NCBI GenBank assembly: GCA_023078555.1
Contig: CM041198.1
Location: 12,243,374-12,307,373 of the forward strand
DNA: 64,000 bases
Direction of reading: 5' to 3'
DNA from: Ulva prolifera
Taxonomy: Eukaryota; Chlorophyta; Ulvophyceae; Ulvales; Ulvaceae
Both the position numbers and the translations under genes were made by a program. This document shows, one piece after another, positions 47,801 through 59,500 of this stretch. The notes below the pieces were generated by a model. It was not told the origin of the DNA and searched no databases. It saw only the letters and a list, made by a program, of their open reading frames with translations. Position 1 is the first letter of the stretch. Every line of letters begins with the position of its first letter.

Positions 47801-49255
47801 TACCCCCAGGAACGTCCTGGGCGTACACACGCTGCATGCTGGGCCCCAGCCAAGCACCAACCCAGTATTCGACCATACCCCGCGCGGACAACTGCCGCAG
47901 CTCGTCATCCCTAGGGTACGCATACAGCTCAACCCCCCACGGACGCTGCTGCTTCACTAAATCATGGAACACCTCAACGGAGGTGTCTCTGAAAAAGTAC
48001 ATGTAGGGAAAGATATCCCTGTCACAAGACCTGGTCAAAAACTCATCCAGTTCCGTCATTGTGAGCAACTCCCACTTGCACTTCTCCTCCTCCCTCAACT
48101 TATCACGTTCGACACTGGCGAGGCATTCAATCCACAGGAAACGAGGAAGGCCGCTCGCAAGCAGCACAATTCGGACTGCCTCAAAGGCAATGCCGATCCT
48201 CCGCTCGATCATGTTTGCACAGTGATGAGCTGTGGGGGTCGTGCGATGAGTAATGCCACAACGCTGGAGGTAGAGTCCCAAGGCCTCGACCATGAATCAC
48301 CCCCTTTGTCGGTGTGTAGGATGCGCACACCCAGTTCACCTGGCCTCACCACATTCACCCGAATGCGCTCACTGATGTAACAGATCATGGCCGCAGCCTC
48401 ACTCTTCTTGCGCAGACCGACATCAAAAGTATAACGCGTGAAGGCACACATCACAAACAAAACATATTTCACACCACCGATCCCAACTGGAGTGATGGGA
48501 CCGGCCAAATCGGCATGCAACTGATCACCAGGGTGTTTCGCCCGGCCTATGAGCTCACGATTATTGGCAGAAAAGTTTCCCGCGGGTACTTTGCCAATCC
48601 TGTACCTGTGATAACGGATTCCCATTGGCTCGGGATCGACTTTCAACCGCAAATCACCATAGTACGGAGCATTTGACTGCATCCGCTTTAAGACCCAGAT
48701 GGACTGATGAAAAGACAAATGAGCTAGAAAATCAGGTTCCAACAGGCAGGCATCATGTGGGACAACAACTCCCCCATCATTGGGGCGCTTAATGTCAATT
48801 GCCGCAGCAACCATCTGACACCACGACTGCTGGTCCTCCACAACAGAGGTGGGGCTACTCTGGTTGGACCAGACAGCCCCCCCATTGACAAGACGACCCT
48901 CTAAAATAGGTTTCTTGTGCGTGCCCATCTTAAACGCAAAGATACGCTTGCCATCCTCGTCAAGCTCCCGGTACTTGGATGCATCCTCGTGACCAATAGC
49001 CATATCCCCGAACCCGGGGACATACAACACACTCCTACGCGTGTTAAATTGAATCTGCTCGTGACGCAGACCCATAGTGCTGAGTATGTTGTATGGACAC
49101 TCACGTGCATAGTACACACCAGGGATTTCCACATCGAGAGGATGCTTGTTTTCATGCTCGTCCACATCAGTGCCCACGTTAACCCGAATGGTTCCCCTGC
49201 CCATAATGGGAAGGCTGCCTGGTCCCGCGGGATTGGCAGTCTTTTGGCACGGACA
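44822..49255 (-). mobile_element. Ty1/copia element C
   Basis: Fossil in minus orientation, the most complete copy here. The LTR at 44,822-44,992 lacks its outer 70 bases or so and abuts element B. Then come the purine tract, RNase H (45,151-45,640), RT (45,640-46,500, with a V-D-D motif), linker (46,500-47,590, acidic DDDDDSPG stretch), integrase (47,600-48,300), pre-integrase region and protease-side sequence (48,300-49,204). Gag and the second LTR were not found at the right end. Similarity to fragment A is high over the shared part. A few breaks are present, so it is not whole. Confidence 0.85.
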
Positions 49256-49960
49256 ATATGTTGAGATTTATTGGTATGGTCTTGGGTCACAGACCTCGAT
49301 GGCAGGAAGAGGAAGCAATGATGGGTCAAGATTGCCGCAGCACGAGGGATGTATAGGCACAAGCAGAGCAGGTGTACACTCGGTGTAAATACCGGGGCGT
49401 GTGCGCCCAAGTCAATCCCCCTGTCAAAGCTGGCCTCTCGCCGAATCGTGCCGCATAACTACCACACCGATCCCAGATCCCGCATAAGCGCGGGAGATCT
49501 TAAGATGTGGCTCATAGAGCCTGAGATGAGTGTATGCAAGGCTGCGCACATAATTCGTGGGCAGTTTTGGGTGGCAGTACATATATTATCGTGCATGCCA
49601 ACCCTGTAGCCCGCCGGGCGGACCCTGTATAACGGCGGTAATGCATGGTCAAGCAAGCTAGGCAAAGTGGTGGCTAGCGGGGGTCAACTGTCATCCCTTA
49701 CGGTGACCCGGCATAAGCCGTGTCATCGGGTGTCATGCCCGTGGGCTGTGCGATGCAGGTCATAGCCAGCGCGGACATTAGGCTTAGATGTCCGCGTGTG
49801 CCTTGAAGGACAGTTGCATATTCTTGATGCTTTTTGCTATGTGTTACATTTAGTATCGGTGAAGGTCTTTCCTCCAGGGGACCCAGGTTCAAACCCCGCC
49901 AGCGCCTTGCTTGCGCCATTCTACCGCCTTCGGCACGAAGTCTTTCCGGCAGGGGAATCC
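49256..49960. other. Unclassified repeat-island sequence
   Basis: About 700 bases with no recognisable protein. The segment at 49,860-49,925 contains GGTTCAAACCC, similar to a Pol III B box, after CCAGGGGACCCA, which recalls a tRNA 3' half. The T-stem pairs poorly and no A box is at tRNA spacing, so at most it is a decayed tRNA-derived SINE. Confidence 0.3.
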
Positions 49961-50059
49961 TGTCATGAATTCCGTCGAAACTAGGTCAAAGCTAGTCAAA
50001 GCACTCCACTGTGCAGAGAGAGCTACTCGCACCTCTAACAAACACCTAGTTTGTTACAA
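49961..50059 (+). mobile_element. Second copy of the 98 bp LTR-like mini-element
   Basis: 99 bases starting TGTCATGAATTCC and ending GTTTGTTACA, nearly identical to the reverse complement of 41,659-41,756. Its flanks (AATCC and ACAGT) do not form a duplication, so one side was probably lost or recombined after insertion. It shows that the 98 bp unit is a repeat with fixed ends, not a chance match. Confidence 0.75.
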
Positions 50060-50359
50060 CAGTAAGACGTAATATGTGCATATTCGATTCGGCTAGCCGC
50101 ATAACGCCATGATAAGCCTATGGCGTGACACATTGTGCCGGGAGAAGGTTGTACACAGCGCTGATGCAGTTTGGACGTAAGGCTAGTGGACGCGTGCAGT
50201 CACACGTGGCGAGTGCAGGCACGTAAGCCCACTGAGTGAACGTGTGATTACACCGTGTACAACTCGATAGGTAGTCCGTAAACTATGCGTGTGCGAGCGT
50301 CCACATGGCTGGACAAGTCGCTGCGCATTGAAGAAAGGTCTTCATTGTGCCAGCATGCG
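50060..50359. other. Repeat-island sequence, nothing recognised
   Basis: 300 non-coding bases between the mini-element copy and copia D. No motif seen. Confidence 0.3.
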
Positions 50360-51935
50360 CTATTGTGAGAGATATCTCACAACACCATACTTAGTGAAAA
50401 TTTCCCGGTTGCCAACAATGTGCATATCCGAGCCACTGCCAATGATGAAATTCCATGGCTTAGACGCATCCGGATTAGAAAATTTAGAGGGCAATTCTAC
50501 AGTGCAAACATCCTTGGCCGCAGCCTGTTTGCGCTGAGGGCAGTTCGCACGCAAGTGTCCTCTCTTCTTGCCGAAGAAGCAGGTCCTGGTCTCCTCGCGA
50601 GCAGCCTGACCAGCCGCAATGGTGGCGACTGCAGGACCGTCTCCACGGGGCTGCTTGCGCCGACCATGACCTGGTTTGCCCCGCAGGTGTTCGAATGCAA
50701 GCGCGAGTGGAAGCGTCATACCGTAAGTTTAGTTGGGCGAAATGTTAAGTATGTGTGCGGAGTACTTAGCACATGACGCCTGAGATCTGGGATCACACCT
50801 GCATGGTCGGTATCTGAGTCAGATTCTTGAACCATGACCTTGTTCGACCTATACAGAGAGCTGGAATGTGTCTTCTCATTCGTGGGCTCGTGACTGCCAC
50901 GTGTAAACCCGTGCGTGCATCCGCATGTGCACATGCCTTGTGCGCTACGAGGCACTTTCACAACAGCAGGCGCACCAGACCTAGCCTGCAGCCGCTGTTG
51001 CTTGAGCAAATCAGCATGCTCAGGCAATCGTGCAATGATCACGTGTGGGGAAGAGTGGAGAACTTCGCCGCGCACGGCATTGAACTCCTCCCACAATTCT
51101 AATAGTTCAAGTATGAGCCATCGCTCGCCCACATCAGCACCTGGTGCCTCCAGTTGAGTGTTGTTCGAATGTAAGCGCGAGTGGAAGCGTCATACCGTAA
51201 GTTTAGTTGGGCGAAATGTCAAGTATGTGTGCGGAGTACTGAGCACATGACGCCTGAGATCTGGGATCACACCTGCATGGTCAGTATCTGAGTCAGATAC
51301 TTGAGCCATGACCTTGTTCGACCTATACAGAGAGCTAGAATGTGTCTTCTCATTCGCGGGCTGATGACTGCCACGTGTCACCCCGTGCGTGCATTCGCAT
51401 GTGCACCTTCCTTGTGCGCTACCAGGCACTTTCACAACAAGTGTAGACACTCATCACGTCACCATAATAAGACCCAACGTCTGTATCATTGTGTGACAGT
51501 GAGTTGAAACGACTCCACATTCTGTGGATCTCAGCTTCAGCGCTAGGCCTATACTTTGCGGCTAGATAGGCACATGCTTCACACGGATGTGACATGCGAT
51601 AGACAATCGTCCTATCCGCGTCAGGCAAAGAAATCGGGACATGAGTCCTTGCTCTGGCATGGACACGCAGTTCGTCCGCAGACGTTGTGTGCTGCAACAA
51701 ATGATCCAACTCGAATTGCCCTAACCACAAAACGACCTTCAGTTCGTACGCAACGAAACTCTCATCCGCGGATCGAGTGCAGGGGTAAGCCGCCAGTGGG
51801 ATTGTCCCGGCGTAGTGAGGGAGATCCTGGTATGGATCTCCCGCCGTAATCTAGACAGGTAGTGTGCAAATATTGAGATGCTCACTATGATCTGTAACTA
51901 TCATCTCTACTGTTTCACGGCACTAGTATTCTCCT
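50360..51935 (-). mobile_element. Ty1/copia fragment D (LTR and gag)
   Basis: Fossil in minus orientation. At the right is a partial LTR (about 51,764-51,935) related to the tandem LTRs at 36,874. Then the N-terminal gag frame (51,419-51,757), a middle gag segment present twice as a direct duplication (about 50,716-50,960 and 51,171-51,430, nearly identical), and the nucleocapsid end with a zinc-knuckle-like CFFGKKRGHLRANCPQRK near 50,565, followed by the start of the protease (50,360-50,480). Pol is absent. It is broken in several places, and could be the displaced 5' part of an element related to A and C. Confidence 0.75.
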
Positions 51936-52316
51936 CCGAGTATCCGAGGGCATGACCTGAGATAAGCAAATTCAGATTCGCTTAGCCTTTGCATACGCAC
52001 CTTGCACACGTTGGACACTATGATGTGGCCACCGGGATACAGGTGATTGTGCACGGTACGCATGTCTGCCAATTATGAATCTACTGCACGCGTCTGATCG
52101 CCACGGTACCGCCCTTGCCTTTCGGTGGATTTAACACCCGGTGTTGCAAAGGCCTGTCGCAGCGTTGACCAAGTTTGTCCGATAGAGGGCTGGCGTCGGA
52201 ATTCGCACGTTCTGGGTCTGCCTTGGCGCTGTTGAGCAGCGTGTTGATCATCGTTTTGGAGTATGAGTCGCACGTTTCTGCTGCAAGGCTGCTTATGACG
52301 CTGTCACAGGTCGACA
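51936..52316. other. Border between the repeat island and the next gene
   Basis: About 380 bases. Both strands have open frames here: a 93-codon minus frame (52,081-52,362) that vaguely resembles gag sequence, and a plus frame from 52,175 that may be the first exon of the next gene. The choice cannot be made by eye. Confidence 0.3.
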
Positions 52317-55300
52317 ATGCGCCTGCTGTACACGAGTGGGAGAACCAGCTTGCGACACGCAAGTCCTACTCGTCAATCGGTGCGTCCGAAGCCGGTGGGG
52401 CCACTGAACACAAGACTCCCTCGTCCTGTCTACTGCACAAACTATCGCTCTTCCCAGAGAGTCACTGCCGCATACTCTATCACCAAAATACCGTTCATTC
52501 ACACCGCGCCTGCACGAGCAGCTTGCATCCGTTCAGTCAGGTTGGATGCTCAAGATGTACTCCAGCTGTATCAGCAAGCGGAGGGGCAGCAATTGCCGCA
52601 CATGATCACAGAGGAGGCCATGTTTCATGCCGCGGCGGTAAGCAGATATCCAGCGGCCAGCACGATGCTTGATTACCACTCCAACACTGATGCCAGCCAC
52701 GAGTACTGTCACACAGCGAAGTTACCTGGCTACCGCTCTTGCCTCGATGACTGCCGTAGCGATGCTGCTGGGCAAAAGGAGGCTCTCCATCTCGGGAGCC
52801 AGGCAGGACTGGGAAGGTTAAGGAGGTCGCTTGCACGTATGCAGTCGGTCTTGAGGGATGATCCACCAACGTTTCAGCAGGCTTCGTCTAGCGAAGGAGA
52901 AGAAACCTTTGACGATGTCCGGCTAAAACTTGCACAGCGCAGGTCAGAAGTCGTTGGCAGCATGCTGTCTCTTCGGAAGGCATTACATAAGGAGCTTTCA
53001 GGCATGTTCTTTGTACGCTATGTCACCGCCATTGGTTTCGTGATCCCTACAAGGTATGGCATCATCACTGATTTCACAGGGAACATCTGCTTCAAGATGC
53101 TTGTGCTCAATTGCAGGTGAAAGCCTCATTCATGCCATACCTGCGTCAAATTCTGTCAAAGTTGACCCGGTTTTAGCGGAAGATCGTGACGCCGCCCTGC
53201 AGCTGTACTTGAATGACATCAGCATGGAGACAGTCGACTTGCCAGTGCTGGAGCAGACCAATGAACGTGGCCTCTGCAATGAAGCTCAGCGTGGCACCAG
53301 TCTTTATGATGGCTGTGATTGTCGAGAGAAGGCCATCAACCTACGCAATTTTGCAAGGGAGGACAAAATCGAAGGTCCAGAGGCAGCCAGAAGCGAATCT
53401 GCTGCAACAGACGCTGTACATTCACTGGGAAAGCCCTCACGAAAGTCATCTATACAGCAACAGGGTATGCTTCGCTGCATTTGCTAAATGATCACATTGT
53501 GATCACCTTTGTTGTGCTGGACATGTCCACCATTGTGATCACCTTTCTTGTGCTGGACATGTCCACCACAGTCACGATCCTGCCTGCAGAACTCGCAGGT
53601 CAGGGCTCTTGTACAAAAGTTTCGACAGTCTTGCTACACCCCAAGGTCAAGCTGTGGCAACATCCGTCGCTGATCCATGCTGCCAGTAGAAGCATGTCAG
53701 CTTCATCTGAGCCTGTGATCGTGTTTCCCTGTGGTGACACTGAATCTTATCAAATGGACTACAATGTACACAGTAATCCGGCATTCGATGGTCCCTCGAT
53801 CGGTGTAAGGATGCTACCAGAGAACCCATTGCAACAAACGATGCTCCAGCTAGATGAACTTATGAACAGTTTGGTAACTCGCAACCATCAAGCCTGCAGA
53901 TCAGTTGATTCCAGCAGCACTGAAGTGTTGGATGCAAGGCATGGGGATAGAGTTGCCGCATGTCTGTTCTCAAGCAAGGCGCCAGCAGATTCAATCTCTG
54001 GACAACAGCCTGGCTTGTCGATACTTCTTGGTACATCAACTTGTACCCTGCGCCAGACAGCAAACTCACAATTGATTGAATCTGAGGGCCATGACAACAA
54101 ATGGTCATTGCATTCTTGTGCCATTGCCCAAGAACCAGTCTCAGGCCGACGCATTGACTTTGACCTCATCATTGACGCAGTCCTGGTAGAGGTGCAACGT
54201 CTGCAAGCCAGTCATGCGAAGAATGATGTAGGACCGAATGAAATGCCAACTGTGGCAACAAGCAAGATGTCTCTGCTTGGTGTCTTTGAATATGTTGCAG
54301 GAGTAGCGTATCTGTGTCTCAACAGCGACGCCGACTTGTTACTCAGTCTTCCAACCTGCAGCGTGGCTGTTGGACAGGTGTTGAGGGCATTTCTATTGGA
54401 CATTGGAGACAGGGTGAATTGTGTCCTTTCCGAGCGCTCATGGTCAAGCCGCTCAGTCTGTGACTGGCACACTTTCACACCGCCACACAACTTGACTATC
54501 AGGAGGCCAACAGAGAATGGGGATGTGTCAGCAACCGTTCTGGCCATTCTCCGAGCCAAACAGGATTTTGCATGTATGTTGAGTCAATCTGCAGGGGGCG
54601 CGAGTAGGATCAGCCATGGGAATGGTCGATTACATCAGGCACTGATGACTTTCAGCTTTGCTGGACGGACGGGCTCCCAGCATGTACAAAATTGTCTTTA
54701 TACAGGCATCATGACAGCTTATAGCAAAGCCTTGAATGGACTCTTGGCTCCTGGGCAAAGCGCTGACCTGATGGAGCAAGGTGGCCATGCTTTGCCTTGT
54801 CCTGCACAGATTGTGGGAACGCTCTCGGATGAAGATGGCAGGCCTGGCCTGTTGTCAGACAACATTCGCCCACTTATGGCAGCTAACTTCATGGTCGAAG
54901 CTGTATCTACAGCAGGCCAGTCCACTCTGGATGCTCGTGCCTTTGCAACATGTAAGACTCAATGTCAGGCCACCGTATCGGGACCACCGTCCCAGCTGGT
55001 CAAATCGCCACTTGCCACCGTTTCCTTGGCAGATACTAGTAGTGTGGCAGGCCAGTCCACACTTGATGCCTGCATGTCTGTTCCTGGAATGGCTAGCCAA
55101 GACTCCATGAACAATGTTGAAGGGCGGAGCGGCCCAACCTTCACTGCTAAGGTTGCGGAGCCACTCTCAAACGCAGCTGGTAGGCCTAGCCTGTCAGGAG
55201 CCAGTATCCCGCTTGCACTTGCCAATCCTGTACTCGATGCTACCTCTGTGGCAGGACAGTCCACTCTGGAAGCTTGCTTCCCTCCAGCAAACCCACCTAT

Positions 55301-56084
55301 TTTTGCCAGTCAAGGCTCCAACGAGCCATGTACAAGGCAAGAGGGGCTCACGACCACAGTCAAGAGTGTGGATTCAGGCTTGTTCACAGATGGCAGGCCT
55401 GGCCTGGTCTCAGAAGCGACTCACTCGCGTGCAGTTTTCAACTCTATGGATAATTCTAGCTTCATGGCAGGTCAATCCACTTTGAATGCGTGTGCCTCGC
55501 CCACATGTATCTCTCAGGCTGATATTGCAGCACTTGAGCAAGCATCAGCTCCAATCCAATCACTGCTTGCGGCTGAGCCCTCGGAAAGGGCCAGGCATGT
55601 TTCAGGCCAATGTAGCATTGACATCCAAACCTCTGCACCCGCATTCTCTGGGCAAGGATCCGAGGATCTGGATGGACAGTCAGCGTGTGGTACAACAGCT
55701 GCTGAGGTGGCAGTCACAGATTTTGTTACCGCTCTTGAGCTCGGCCAGCTCCAAATGATCCCGCTGGTCATCTGCATGCAACCTGAGCCACATAGCAGTC
55801 CTGCGGCAGGTCAAGCGATTCTGTATGCACCACCCTGGACGACTTTCTTGTCTCATGATGTTCCTCATTCGCCCAGGCAGGCGTCATTGCTCATCCATCC
55901 ACTGCCTGGAGCAGCTTGTTCAGGAGCTTGGCCTGTGGTAGATCAGAGGGCACAAGGAACTTGCCTAAGGTCTTCACCTGGAACAGCCAGCCAGGTATCC
56001 CAGAATGATCTCCACAAGTCAAGCAGGTCTCCTTGCGACAATGAAGGTGTGGAACTGACGTTGAGCGCCGCTGCACAGCCTTAG
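52317..56084 (+). CDS. Unrecognised multi-exon protein with GQSTLxA repeats
   Basis: No family recognised. The upstream exon region (52,317-53,000) has a polar, helix-prone composition (GRLRRSLARMQSVLRDD; DDVRLKLAQRRSEVV). A second piece (53,120-53,440) contains EDRDAALQLYLNDISMETVD. The long final frame is open from 53,319 to the stop at 56,084; its true exon probably begins near 53,600, because the stretch before it looks intronic and holds a 36 bp tandem repeat. It is rich in Ser, Ala, Gln and Pro, with degenerate repeats of AGQSTLDA, near 54,915, 55,048, 55,250 and 55,470, alternating with GRPGL/GRPSL boxes near 54,838, 55,180 and 55,390. Such repeats suggest a disordered scaffold or structural protein; this is inference. 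It may continue into the exons to the right. Confidence 0.5.
53496..53567 (+). repeat. 36 bp direct tandem repeat, two copies
   Basis: A 36-base unit beginning ATTGTGATCACCTTT and ending GGACATGTCCACC is repeated once (53,496-53,531 and 53,532-53,567) with a single difference. It contains the palindromes TGATCA and GGACATGTCC. It probably lies in an intron. Confidence 0.85.
54838..55640 (+). repeat. Degenerate protein-coding repeats (GQSTLxA / GRPGL)
   Basis: At least four copies of GCAGGxCAGTCCACTCTGGA-like DNA (coding A-G-Q-S-T-L-D/E/N-A), spaced about 130-220 bases, with interleaved GRPGL boxes. Outlying relatives are S-G-Q-Q-P-G-L near 53,998, S-G-Q-C-S-I-D near 55,603 and A-G-Q-A-I-L-Y near 55,806. 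Spacing is irregular, so these are old duplications kept by selection on the core. Confidence 0.7.
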
Positions 56085-56598
56085 CACGACTGCCATTCGA
56101 TCGCTCTGGATGCATGTGTCACTAAATGATGTATGCTGCCCAGTTATAGATCTGCCAGGGCATTACTGTAACTGCTCTGTATCTGCTATGATTGACGCAG
56201 AGGGTAGCAAGTAGAACTCCCTACAGACGGATCCAAAGAGGCAATCTTGAAGCACATTGCGACAGGCACAATTGCGCACAAATTTGCCACAGACCATGGT
56301 GGCAGTCCATTGCATTCATCCCATTGGCATACTAGAATGCTTATGGGGTGCTGAACACCGGTGGCAAGAACACAACGTATCATAAAGAAAAACCACTCTG
56401 CAACATCAGCAAGTTTGCTGAGATTTGGCGTAAACGTGAATACACTTTACTGTAGCCATATGCAGTGATCACAGCAGTGGCAAGCAGGACAAATTTAAAC
56501 TTCGATATCGATGAGTACATGAAAGCCCACTCCCAGCTTTGGCAATGACAGTTCCTGGAGTGACTACCAGCAAAATCCTGTGCACTCAGTAATCATGC

Positions 56599-59500
56599 AT
56601 GTGGCGCTGTTCAGGGGTCGCCATAGCCCCTGTGTCCAGATCAGGGGCGGACACATCAGGATCTGATCTGGCACTGCGGGGGTGCAGCGCCACAGCACGT
56701 GCACAAGCTTTTATCACCCTCAAGCAGGCGCATCAGCAAACCACATTTGCACTCCAGATCGCCAGGAGCGGAAAAGGTTCGCCTCAGCGGCGGCAACACC
56801 TGCAACACATCCCAGAAATTGATGGTGCATATCCCACATCCTTCACACCTACCCATGGACTGAACATACTTCAGTCTACAGCATCATCGTCCGCGATGTC
56901 ACCTACTTTGCATAGCCTTAGAGACCAGTGCATCCATGCATGCAGAGATTCCATGGAACAGACAGCGTCAGTGTCAGAGCAGCACGCTGACCAAGGCAAA
57001 CACCCTTCCTGTACAGTCCTGCCTGCATGTCCCTGCTTCAGAGTCTACAAGGCCCAACAATCAGAACGACTTGTTGCCCATGTCCAACTCTGCTGCCATC
57101 GTAACAGGTCCGCAAATTGTTCTTGAGCTGTTCCTTCCATCTGCACGTACGTGATGCGTGGACGAATGAAAGCAGGCACGGAACCCACGTTTTCCAGCAA
57201 TGCCGTTGCCACTGCACCGATCATACACAGTGCATGAGTACGCCACAGACCTTCCGATGAGCAGCACATGGATGGAGCAGGAAAGATAATTTCAAGGGAA
57301 CGAATAGCTCCAAACACCAGAGCTGTTGCCAATGCTACATGTAGCAGTGACGACACCAGGCGCATCTCCACTCGTGCACAGATCAGGGACAGTGAAGGTG
57401 TGCCAATGCACTCTGACATAGCGACATGCATTAGGTGTACTGCATACTGTGTCCTTGTCAATGCCATCAACGCTACTGCGATGCCATGCACGTGCATACA
57501 GTGCTGTATCATCGTGAGATCATTGATTGTGTGGGGATGTTGAGGGTATGTTCGCCCCTTGTAATCCTGGGGCCAACACCCTTGCGTGGGTACGGCGCGA
57601 AATTCTGTTTTTCAACGTGACAAACAATGCAATCAGTCCATCGTGTCAGCATCTAGAAAGATTTCTGGGCGCGGCAACTGGCTTGGAAAAGTACATGCAT
57701 GCACGCAATGGACGCCCCCATCGCCACAAGACAAGCAGGGTTTGCGGACTGCAGCTATTGGAGGCTGGGGCATTGTCTCAAGCAGTGTAATCATGACCAG
57801 TTTTATGGTCCCCACCAGTGACTTGCGTGCTGAAAGCGTCGGCTCCCTCAGTGGCCGGTCTCACGAGTGTAGGCTGTGAGTGCGATGTGTCCGCGTGCGT
57901 GAGTGCGTCAGCATCTCGCTACATAATGTAGAGCGAGCTTTTTCGTCGCCAGTGACTATCTCTTATTGCAACATTGCTGGGGAAAGTGCAGGCATGCCAG
58001 AGCAGTCTGCGGTCGTCAGGACTGCGGACAGGCTATCTGCCCTTCAGAAGCTTGCCACGTGTGGAAATGGTTATGTCTTCGAAAGCCAGAAAGCAGGCAA
58101 GCAAGTCAAGTCGGTGCGACATCGCCTTCTGCATGGAAGAGCATGCTTGATTGGTGCGCTTGGAAGGTGCACTATACAAATCTCAGCGGAGTTTGGTCTT
58201 TCTGTTTACGCCAACAGCGAATGTGGTTCTGAAGTAGGTAAGAAATGGCTGGTTTGTGCCACTTACACCGATGCCACCGTTTGTGCATGACCATTGCCGC
58301 TACAGCTTCTGCCGAGATACGCCTCGTGTCATGATGGACAGGAACGGTCACAGCTGCATTGCTGCACTGACACCAAGCATGCACTCCATGATCATGCAAC
58401 ATGCGCAACCGATTCGAGCAGGGTTCTTCCAGCTTGTTTCTGGCGAGGATCGTGCCGGTGACATGCCAAATTTTCCGTTGGGCCGCGCCCATGGCGTTTG
58501 TAGAACCACCCAGGGGGAGGGGGGTCCCGATCAGTTACTGATTACCAAATGGAATGAGGTGAAAACAAAACGTGCTGTGTGGACGCCCTGGTTGCGTTAC
58601 ATGCACAGTAGCAGAGCTGTGGCACTCACAAATTCCTGTCGCACCGGTCATTGGTGGACATAATCAAACAGATGGATACCATATAATGTACATAGCATAT
58701 ATAGCGTCAGCGTGCTGGTGCATGCTGTGCTTGTGCACAACACCTCTCACATCGTTCAGGCGATGTACTGCATTGTAGCGCACTAAATGATACCATACAC
58801 ATCATGCATGCCGCATAACTGTGCAAAGGCGTCAGCTTGCGATAGCTCGTCGTCAGGGTTCCCGACAAGCTGCTGCGCAGCTGATTGTAATGTCCCGGAG
58901 GACAGCTGCGCCAGCCACAGGTATTACCGGTGATCGTGAGCGGGTGGAAGCACCCTGGACTGGATTGGTGCTGCCACAACGCTGCTGTGCATGTCTCAGT
59001 GGCACGATCACCATTCGCGGTCTACAATTCAGCACTTTTCAAGCACCAAACACATTCAGACGCATTCGCCACTACTGTCATTCAACTCTACATCCTAGCC
59101 ATTCTTTGCCAGGTCTGGAGTGCAGCCACTGTGCAATCATCTCAGTCTGCGTGCTTGGCTGCGCAGAGAAGGAGTGTCGATGCTGTGCAGAACTACGGAA
59201 TAGACCATGCTCCGTCGGGTGAAGGCATTCCCTGTGTCATTGCACAACACAGCAGTCTGCCCCCGCGGCCCAGGACTGCTCGTGGTCGAGTGGCGTGCTC
59301 TTTGGTACATCAGGCGCATGCAAGCATAGTTCCGCGGTCCACTTCGGCAATTCATGTCCGGCATCAACAGATTACTGCCGCAATTCAGGCCGCTGTACAA
59401 CGTGCGGGGGATGTCCCAGGTATGCTTTTCTGTTGATGCCTGATAACATAGGGGGTGCTGTTGTGCTGGGGACATGACATGCACAGCCTGCCAATGCTTT

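Noticed and set aside
49850-49925. tRNA-like segment with a B-box-like GGTTCAAACCC
   Set aside because: The T-stem pairs at only three of five positions, no anticodon arm forms, and no A box lies at tRNA spacing; at best a decayed SINE remnant.
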